14,457 nucleotides of DNA. It comes from Baffinella frigidus (taxonomy: Eukaryota > Cryptophyceae > Cryptomonadales > Baffinellaceae). The stretch lies in the NCBI GenBank assembly GCA_026770585.1, contig MU647802.1, positions 1-14,457 of the forward strand. The letters are read 5' to 3'. Below, piece by piece: positions 7,248-12,433 of the stretch. A program made the translations under genes and the position numbers. Position 1 is the stretch's first letter; every line of letters begins with the position of its first letter. Below the pieces are notes generated by a model. It was not told the origin of the DNA, searched no databases, and saw only the letters and a program-made list of their open reading frames with translations.

Positions 7248-9624
7248 GTAGGTTTACGACGGTGGGCGACCAACGCAGCCCCAACCCAGACGGTTTTCGA
7301 GATATGTGTAGTCTATGCAAATCATAGCACTGTTGAAGTGTTTTCGAAGTATTCGATGTATATCGCAAATCAGAGTAAAAAAGTATATCACTTGATGTAA
7401 CAACTGAACTCAATGACATGAAATTGTCCGATGTCCCCCTTTTCTTGTTGCTCTGTATTATTCCCTGGATTTTTAGCCTCCTTGCCAATAAATCGTCTGT
7501 GGTAGGCAAGAGTTGAAGGATGCTCGTCAAACTGGTTTGCAATGTGCTTGAGTTTTCCTTGATTGTTTGCACAATGGCAGGAAATTGTTCTATTCTAGAT
7601 ATTTTATCACCCTTAACATACTCCTCCACACCTTCCCGTACACCCTTTTGTAATTGCACGAGTGCCTCCAGTGGCGTCCTTACATCATCGCGTTTTTCAC
7701 GACACATGACGTATTCAAGTTCTGAAATATATAGTGTAGTGTTGTCGATGTAATTGGACATTATCATGCTTGTATCGTGCAGATAACCCTTCAAAATTTC
7801 TTTAAGTTTTGCGACTTCATCCCGTAGTAGTGTATCGGTTCCCTCAGAATCTGCTTCCGAACGGGCCACAGCCACCGTCTCAAGTTCCACAATTTTACCC
7901 TCAAGTTCATCAATTTTATCCGTAAGTTTCTTGGTCTCCACAATTTTACCCTCAAGTTCCTCAATTTTATCCGTAAGTCTCTTGATCTCCACAATTTTAC
8001 CCTCAAGTAGTGTATCGGTTCCCCCAGAATCTGCTTCCAGACGTGCCACAGCTTCAGCATGTTTCTCATCATTTTCTTTGATCTCCAGAGCATGTTTCTC
8101 CACGAGTCCCTGTATCTCCAGAGCATGTTTCTCCGCGAGTTCCTTGATCTCCAGCGCATGTTCCTCAGTGAGTTCATTCATTTCATCCACCTCCGAAGCC
8201 TCATGTGAACTTTCAAATTCACGGAGAGCAGCCGTATGTGAATTGATAAGTTCATTGAGAGCAGTCGTATGTAAATCTTTGAGTTCATTGATAGCAGTCA
8301 TATGTGAAGATTCAAGTTCATTGCGAGCAGCCTCCTGTGATTCTTGAAGTTCCCGCATTTCCACTCGGAGTTTCTCATTTTCATTCGCCTCTGAGATGAA
8401 TTTTTCATGAATGTCGAGCATCAAAGCTAAATCGGTAAGGTGTTGATTTTCTTGGCTTATTTCCGCTTCCTCTCTGCGTGTTTGCTCATCCGCCTCATCC
8501 GCCTCGTGCTTTTGTTTCAATGCAACAATTTCCGTCTCGTGTAATTTTTTCAACTCAGCAATTTGCGTCTCGTGCCTTTTTTTTAACCCAGTGATTTGCT
8601 CTGCATGGTCTTGATTCAATTGATCGATTTGTTCTTCGTGAATTCCATCAGATTGTGACGTGGTTTCCGAAGCATGTTGCACATCGGATTCCAGATTCTC
8701 GATTTCTGTGTTGTGTTCTTCTTTCAGTTCCTCGATTTCTTGGCTGTGTTCTTCTACAAGTCTCTGGATTTCGGTGACGTGTGTGGATTTAAGTTGTTCA
8801 ATCTCTTCAGTTTGAGAGTTTAGTCGTGTTGAGTTCTTGTCCAGTGTCCTTAACGCCGTATTCAATTGCAAGAGCACACCATTCTTGGCACTTATTGCAA
8901 CATCAAGTTGTTTTTCTAGAGATACTTTCGTTGTTTCAAACTCCACGGCTAATTGCTCCGAAAGTTCTTTTTCATCATTAAACTCTTTTACTGCGTCATC
9001 CTTTTCAGTTGTCAATCTTTCCACTTCATCTGCAGAGCTGTCTTTCAATGTTCTCATTTCCTCTATCAATGTTGTTTTCTCTTCCGTAAGTTCCATCGTT
9101 GCTATTTCCTTTTGCTGAATAAACGCCTTCAAATCATGCATGCTCTTGGTCACCCTGTGTAATTGATCAAGTTGCCTCGATTTCACCGCCATCACACTAG
9201 TGAGTTCCTTCTTCTGCTCACTGAGTAGATCTATGAGTTTTTTTTTGTCTTTCTCGAGATCTTGTATGTGTAGGTCTTGTCCCTTAAGAGAACCACGTTT
9301 TTGTAGCGTTGAAAGTTTTTCTTTTGCTTCTATTAGAGCTGTTCGAATGTCTGCTGTCTCTCTTGTGTACGCCAAATGCGTCGTTTCAGATAACTCCCAA
9401 GCAGCTCGATATGAATCCTTTGATATTGTCAATATTATACAACGTTGTCGCCTGTATACCAATTCGTCATTATCATTCTCAAAGTTATCACGTTCTTTTT
9501 CGGGCTCACGTGCTATAGCGTCGCTCTGTGGTTTCGCTCCGAACAAATGTGTTGGACACATCGACAATTGAAGAACCATAATCTTTGACTTCTGAAGAGA
9601 TAGTCCCAGAGAATCATCTGGCAT
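7219..9624 (-). CDS. Long coiled-coil protein with 11-residue repeats
   Basis: 801 residues from the ATG at 9624. The frame also contains an ATG at 9657 (812 residues), but that ATG sits inside the TATATAAAT element; the ATG 40 nt downstream fits the spacing of the other promoters. After a ~60-residue non-coiled N-terminus, most of the protein to ~residue 600 is charged heptad/hendecad coiled coil. Many stretches repeat every 11 residues with a histidine in register, for example EKHALEIKELAEKHALEIQG, and again around HETQIAELKKLHETEI. A block near 7886-8009 repeats every 17 residues. The C-terminal ~180 residues are less repetitive. No ATPase or motor motif is visible, so it is not an SMC or kinesin. 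A structural role (tegument, scaffold or tether) is inference only. It overlaps the two-TM gene tail-to-tail by 29 bp. Confidence 0.85.
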   Translation of the reverse strand: MPDDSLGLSLQKSKIMVLQLSMCPTHLFGAKPQSDAIAREPEKERDNFENDNDELVYRRQRCIILTISKDSYRAAWELSETTHLAYTRETADIRTALIEAKEKLSTLQKRGSLKGQDLHIQDLEKDKKKLIDLLSEQKKELTSVMAVKSRQLDQLHRVTKSMHDLKAFIQQKEIATMELTEEKTTLIEEMRTLKDSSADEVERLTTEKDDAVKEFNDEKELSEQLAVEFETTKVSLEKQLDVAISAKNGVLLQLNTALRTLDKNSTRLNSQTEEIEQLKSTHVTEIQRLVEEHSQEIEELKEEHNTEIENLESDVQHASETTSQSDGIHEEQIDQLNQDHAEQITGLKKRHETQIAELKKLHETEIVALKQKHEADEADEQTRREEAEISQENQHLTDLALMLDIHEKFISEANENEKLRVEMRELQESQEAARNELESSHMTAINELKDLHTTALNELINSHTAALREFESSHEASEVDEMNELTEEHALEIKELAEKHALEIQGLVEKHALEIKENDEKHAEAVARLEADSGGTDTLLEGKIVEIKRLTDKIEELEGKIVETKKLTDKIDELEGKIVELETVAVARSEADSEGTDTLLRDEVAKLKEILKGYLHDTSMIMSNYIDNTTLYISELEYVMCREKRDDVRTPLEALVQLQKGVREGVEEYVKGDKISRIEQFPAIVQTIKENSSTLQTSLTSILQLLPTTDDLLARRLKIQGIIQSNKKRGTSDNFMSLSSVVTSSDILFYSDLRYTSNTSKTLQQCYDLHRLHISRKPSGLGLRWSPTVVNLLNVGCDRTV
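7826..8039. repeat. Internal DNA repeats in the coiled-coil gene (51-bp units within a 180-bp duplication)
   Basis: A 34-bp stretch at 7826-7859 recurs at 8006-8039 with a few mismatches, 180 bp apart. Between them a unit starting TCCACAATTTTACCCTC repeats at 7886, 7937 and 7988 with a 51-bp period (17 codons). All periods are multiples of three, so the reading frame is kept. Confidence 0.85.
8091..8300. repeat. 33-bp (11-codon) repeats in the coiled-coil gene
   Basis: CATGTT units recur at 8091, 8124 and 8157, and GCAG(C/T)CGTAT-type units at 8228, 8261 and 8294, each exactly 33 bp apart. This is the DNA face of the 11-residue protein repeat. Similarity at DNA level shows that some copies arose by recent tandem duplication. 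Confidence 0.8.
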
Positions 9625-9656
9625 GCAGTACGTTTCATACCCGGGGCTGTAAAACA

Positions 9657-9664
9657 TTTATATA
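9657..9664 (-). promoter_or_regulatory. TATA box (TATATAAA) of the coiled-coil gene
   Basis: TATATAAA read on the minus strand, 40 nt before the ATG at 9624. It lies in the 42-bp gap between this gene and the terminase stop and overlaps the more upstream ATG at 9657, arguing against that start. Confidence 0.55.
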
Positions 9665-9699
9665 CATATGTCACTACCACAAATATGAGCTTTAATTGC

Positions 9700-11534
9700 T
9701 TAGCGAGTATCAATGTCCGTGAAGTAAATTCCAAGCTGTAGGGCAATACAGATGTCGTCCTTCATACCACCAATCTTTCCACTAATTGCACATCTATCCG
9801 TCTGGAAAGTGGTCACACCGAGCTTGAACTGGTATGAGTAAACATTGAGCTGCTCCCGCAACCGTTCGAGGTTGCCCTGGTCTTTCGTGACAACAGGGTG
9901 TAAAATGTGCACCCTATTGTCCCGCATCATCGTATTCAACAGTGTGGACATGGCGTGCTTGATTGGTTGCGTGGTATACACACCGACGCGATCACAACCC
10001 GGGTCCATTCGAAATGAGACCCCGGGGAGATGTTGCAAAGCGAGCTTATGGTGCTCCGCCTCGAAACCAAGGTTTCTCTCTACGTATATTTTCACCTCCG
10101 AACACAGCCAGTGCGGCCTTGAATCACGAAGTCTGTTGATGTGGTCTTCGATCATCGCGAACTGACGATCAGGCTCTGCAAAACACAACACAATCAGGCT
10201 CTGCAAAACACAACAACTACCGACCCAGTTACACGGAAAAAAACAAACCATCCCACCCTCACAGTGGGTATGCAGTCAAACAGGGTAGGGGTATACCTTT
10301 ACACGAGGACATGACTTCGAGACCGATGATCTGCACAGTCAATACACAACCCGGTGGTCAGGACACACTTCTACTCGTGTTGTACGGGGCCAATACTGAG
10401 CTCATCTACAGTCTTATTAACTACTTCAAAGATAACATTATAAGCAAACATGGCAGCGATATGAAAGACACTCTAGATCAAATTACAGAAATGGCCAAAA
10501 AGGGACTTGACTATGCCCGCGCAGCAATGATTTTACTACTCAATGTTGACACAATCGGCAAACGTTGGTTGTTTGTGGGTTCTCCTGAATTGAAGATCGC
10601 ACCACTTTGCAAGAACAAGGCACCTAACATATTCAAGACGTTATCAACGGACGTGGTCCCTGCATGGCAACGCAATGAGTCACTCAGCGTACAACAGCTC
10701 GTAAACCAGGCCCGTAGCGCATATCTCGTTGCATAACTGGTTAGGGCAAATACCTGCACCATCCCCTTCATACGCGTGAACGAGATGAACGCATAGTCCG
10801 ATTGGGGGCCGCCAGCAGCCGGATCCACCATGATGTAGATTGTCTCTGATAACATTGGAGGCAATGACGGTTGATCATACATGTTGGCAATGTCCTTGGG
10901 CCGAAACACACACTGCAAGCTGTCGAACGCCAGGCCCGAAAGCTCGCTTTCAATTAGGTCCGGACGGTCCCTGTAAGAGGTCCACATGGTGTAAGGTGTC
11001 TGGCATCTATAATTTAGGTTAGGGGGTTGGATTTTTTACTGCATGATAGTCTTGAGCCGTATATGCCGCTCAGAGCTCTGCCAGCGCGGGACCAAATGGA
11101 GCATGTGTCTGCAATCCACCGTTTTACCCTCGTCGATACAAGCTTGGCACGCCAGCGTGATCTGGATGTTGTGGAACATCGGGCGCCCGGTGCTTTGATC
11201 TCGCATCTGCTTGGGGTCCACACGTCAGTCGTTTGCACATACCGCCGTAGTCTGAATCGCATTCAGTGTGGGTATTACCTTGAACAATCTCGTATAAAAA
11301 TTGTATTCAGAAGTGAGCGTAGAGATCGCCAGTAGACTCGCGCGGCCGACGAGGAGTAGCGGGGCCACAGTCTCATAGAAGAACCCAGGATCCACATAGG
11401 CAGCCTCTTCCAGTATCAGGACATCACCTGCAAACAACGCGCATAGTGTCAGGATCAATCTCTCGTTATTTACAGAGTTGTCAAATGGGTGTATGGGTGG
11501 GCTCGCAACCTCCAGTTCCTTTCGTGGTTTGGAC
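9700..11534 (-). CDS. Large terminase subunit, herpesvirus/mirusvirus type, spliced; N-terminal ATPase half absent
   Basis: Packaging motor that feeds and cuts viral DNA into capsids. Exons on the minus strand: 11534-11279, 11206-11040, 10970-10738 and 10175-9700, about 375 codons joined in frame. Exon 1 carries Walker B (DVLILEEAAYVDP) and motif III-like LLAISTLTSE. Exon 2 has a CxxC...CxH cluster. Exon 3 opens the nuclease domain (YIMVDPAAGGPQSDYA). Exon 4 supplies the other acidic residues (VERN; GGMKDDICIALQL). The catalytic D-E-D set is therefore complete. Introns have GT-AG ends: 72 nt, 69 nt and ~562 nt (or 580 nt with donor GTATTT at 10753 and acceptor at 10174). A TACTAAC branch site (11556-11562) precedes the exon-1 acceptor, so another exon should lie upstream, yet no Walker A motif exists before the boundary near 12,120. 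Exons have no stops. Herpesvirus-type terminases in protists are typical of mirusviruses; that assignment is inferred. Confidence 0.85.
10168..10216. repeat. Tandem duplication of the terminase 3' splice site (25-bp unit x2)
   Basis: ATCAGGCTCTGCAAAACACA and the following bases occur at 10168 and again at 10193, exactly 25 bp apart. On the minus strand each copy is a pyrimidine-rich tract ending TTTTGCAGAG. Only the downstream copy (10174-10177) gives an open frame into the last terminase exon; using the other copy meets a stop. Confidence 0.85.
10176..10737 (-). other. Terminase intron 3 (about 562 nt) enclosing an opposite-strand gene
   Basis: Removing this segment joins the first nuclease strand (GMVQVFALT) to the next exon in frame, with donor GTTATG and acceptor TTTTGCAG. 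An alternative donor, GTATTT at 10753, pairs in frame with the overlapping AGAG acceptor at 10174. I prefer the first because the hydrophobic VQVFAL strand fits the RNase H fold. Either way the intron is ~8 times longer than its siblings and holds the complete 10311-10736 plus-strand frame. Confidence 0.7.
10311..10736 (+). CDS. Hypothetical protein nested inside the terminase intron, opposite strand
   Basis: 141 residues from an ATG at 10311; an earlier ATG in another frame stops at once. The stop ends at 10736, one base before the preferred terminase splice donor on the other strand. Composition looks like a genuine soluble protein: a hydrophobic stretch around residues 20-40 (TLLLVLYGANTELIYSLINY), then Lys/Asp/Glu-rich helices and a segment with NVDTIGKRWLFVGSPELKIA. 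No GIY-YIG, LAGLIDADG or HNH motif is visible, so it does not look like a homing endonuclease. I do not recognise the family. A weak TATACCTT at ~10292 is the only upstream AT element and is too close to be a convincing TATA box by the standard of its neighbours. The antisense frame over this interval is better explained as a shadow. Confidence 0.65.
   Translation: MTSRPMICTVNTQPGGQDTLLLVLYGANTELIYSLINYFKDNIISKHGSDMKDTLDQITEMAKKGLDYARAAMILLLNVDTIGKRWLFVGSPELKIAPLCKNKAPNIFKTLSTDVVPAWQRNESLSVQQLVNQARSAYLVA
10971..11039 (-). other. Terminase intron 2 (69 nt)
   Basis: GTAAAA donor and CTCTTACAG acceptor on the minus strand. Splicing restores CAG across the junction and skips an in-frame TAA that begins just after the donor. 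The flanking residues read LKTIMQ then DRPDLIESEL, which continues terminase sequence naturally. Confidence 0.8.
11207..11278 (-). other. Terminase intron 1 (72 nt)
   Basis: GTAATA donor, ACTGAC branch-like sequence about 20 nt before the CCCAAGCAG acceptor, phase 0. Without removal the frame hits a TGA after ANAND-type codons near 11225; with removal it continues into the CxxC...CxH exon. Confidence 0.8.
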
Positions 11535-11657
11535 CTACACCCCACACACGTGTTGGTTAGTAAATGTTCAAGAAAGTAAACATCAATCCAAACAAGAAGG
11601 CAAGGCAGGCGCACACGCACAACGCAACACACGGCCCACAGAGGCTCTGTGACATAG
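11535..11657. other. Gap upstream of the first terminase exon; intron 3' end, no gene seen
   Basis: The minus strand holds TACTAAC (11556-11562) and the acceptor GTGTAG (11535-11540), marking the end of an intron. A minus-strand ATG at 11653 opens a 32-codon hydrophobic frame that stops at 11558; it has no support as a gene. No Walker A (GxxxxGKT/S) sequence is present on the minus strand here. Confidence 0.6.
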
Positions 11658-11701
11658 TAGCACCCTGTTTATAGCCCTGTTATGGGTAGGGTGCTATAAA
11701 A
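11658..11701. promoter_or_regulatory. Inverted-repeat promoter with TATA boxes facing both ways
   Basis: TAGCACCCT (11658-11666) and AGGGTGCTA (11688-11696) are perfect inverted repeats. TATAAAA at 11695-11701 faces the plus-strand gene, 37 nt before its ATG. TATAAAC (11673-11667) faces left towards the terminase. Between the arms lies GCCCTGTTATGGGT. This resembles a bidirectional core promoter, or a palindromic regulator site overlapping two TATA boxes. Confidence 0.55.
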
Positions 11702-11731
11702 GAACACCACACCGATCACTCACACGCAGAC

Positions 11732-12433
11732 ATGCATGCACCCGGGAGTGGGATCGCCTACCCCATTACGATCGGTCCATTTGCCATGAAGGCTGGTAAG
11801 TACTATGTGGGAGACCTTACTTATGTTCTGGACACCGCTGTCTGGACAGAACTGCTCCTCCTGATCGATAACCAAGAGCATAAGTATGGTGATTCTAAAA
11901 CGGGTCAGGGGCAGTTTACTCTGAGCAATGGGCGCATCGTCGTGATCTACGACCTACCGAGCAACGGGTTGCGCCGCAGAGAGTACGACGATTCGACAGG
12001 TCGCGTCTACTACAACGACAGCGGTACGTTCGGCATGACCTTAGCCAAGGGACTCGAAGAGGAGTACCATGACAAAGGCTTGAACACAAGCCCGGCCTGG
12101 AAGGGTGAAGGGTTAAAAAAAAAGATTCCTATTTTAGATTTTGCAAAGCAGCAGTTACCAACCGCCTTATCGGACGTTTGTCCTTCGTCGCAAGGGCCTC
12201 TTTCGTCGGAATGGTGCGCAAGAGTCGGCCCTCGCCGCTGGGGCTGCTTTTCCCGGAGGTTGCAGTCCCGGAGGTCGCCATGTGCGATTCGTACAGCGCA
12301 CACGCTCCTCACCTCCACGAGACCGAGGCGGCCGCACCTGGGGGTCCATCAATGCCTTCGAAGCAGCGACCGAAGGGGCGACGCAACTCCTTGGAATCTC
12401 CAATTTACTCGATTCGGCAGCGACCTCCGCTGA
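11732..12433 (+). CDS. Small viral protein with YYVGDLTYVL motif, 3' end running into host DNA
   Basis: The ATG at 11732 lies 37 nt downstream of TATAAAA. About the first 130 codons look viral: GPFAMKAGKYYVGDLTYVLD followed by a tryptophan, then a beta-rich region (GQGQFTLSNGRIVVIYDL) and SGTFGMTLAKGLEEEYHD. Small proteins with a similar KYYVGDxxYV...W start occur in algal giant viruses and some algae; biochemical function unknown. From the A9 run at 12115-12123 the sequence loses this character, and beyond ~12,180 the frame merely overlaps the first phosphodiesterase exon in another frame, ending by chance at 12433. The true C-terminus is probably missing. A GTGAAG donor-like site at 12105 could alternatively end an exon. 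The gene is therefore read as truncated by the virus/host boundary. Confidence 0.6.
   Translation: MHAPGSGIAYPITIGPFAMKAGKYYVGDLTYVLDTAVWTELLLLIDNQEHKYGDSKTGQGQFTLSNGRIVVIYDLPSNGLRRREYDDSTGRVYYNDSGTFGMTLAKGLEEEYHDKGLNTSPAWKGEGLKKKIPILDFAKQQLPTALSDVCPSSQGPLSSEWCARVGPRRWGCFSRRLQSRRSPCAIRTAHTLLTSTRPRRPHLGVHQCLRSSDRRGDATPWNLQFTRFGSDLR
12113..12210. other. Probable virus/host boundary
   Basis: AT-rich sequence with an A9 run (12115-12123) and TTTTAGATTTTGC gives way to GC-rich, codon-biased DNA by ~12,180-12,210. The viral reading frame loses coherence and the phosphodiesterase gene begins here. The exact joint cannot be fixed without an unoccupied host allele. Confidence 0.55.

Noticed and set aside
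7931-8347. 138-codon plus-strand frame opposite the coiled-coil gene
   Set aside because: Ser/Ile/Ala-rich translation typical of the antisense of a Glu/Lys/Leu coiled coil; no start context or promoter.
7219-9657. Coiled-coil protein as an SMC, myosin or kinesin
   Set aside because: No Walker A, hinge or motor motif; similarity to such proteins would be coiled-coil composition only.
10511-10736. Minus-strand continuation of the terminase exon past the splice donor
   Set aside because: After VQVFALTS the residues no longer resemble a terminase nuclease domain; this interval is the complement of the nested plus-strand gene.
10311-10736. Nested frame as a homing endonuclease
   Set aside because: No GIY-YIG, LAGLIDADG, HNH or PD-(D/E)xK pattern could be seen.
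11437-11482. A 46-nt intron (GTAAAT to TTTGCAG) directly before Walker B
   Set aside because: Phases do not fit: both open upstream frames join to a stop, whereas reading straight through is open and gives a plausible LCALFAGDVLILEE sequence.
11555-11653. 32-codon minus-strand hydrophobic frame as a mini-gene or first terminase exon
   Set aside because: It has no Walker A, ends just inside the branch-point region of an intron, and no clear donor joins it in phase to exon 1. It cannot be wholly excluded as a short first exon.
1-12120. Nucleocytoviricota element
   Set aside because: None of the NCLDV hallmark genes (double jelly-roll capsid, A32-type ATPase, D5 primase, VLTF3) is present; the packaging enzyme is of the terminase class instead. 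The window is short, so absence alone is weak evidence.
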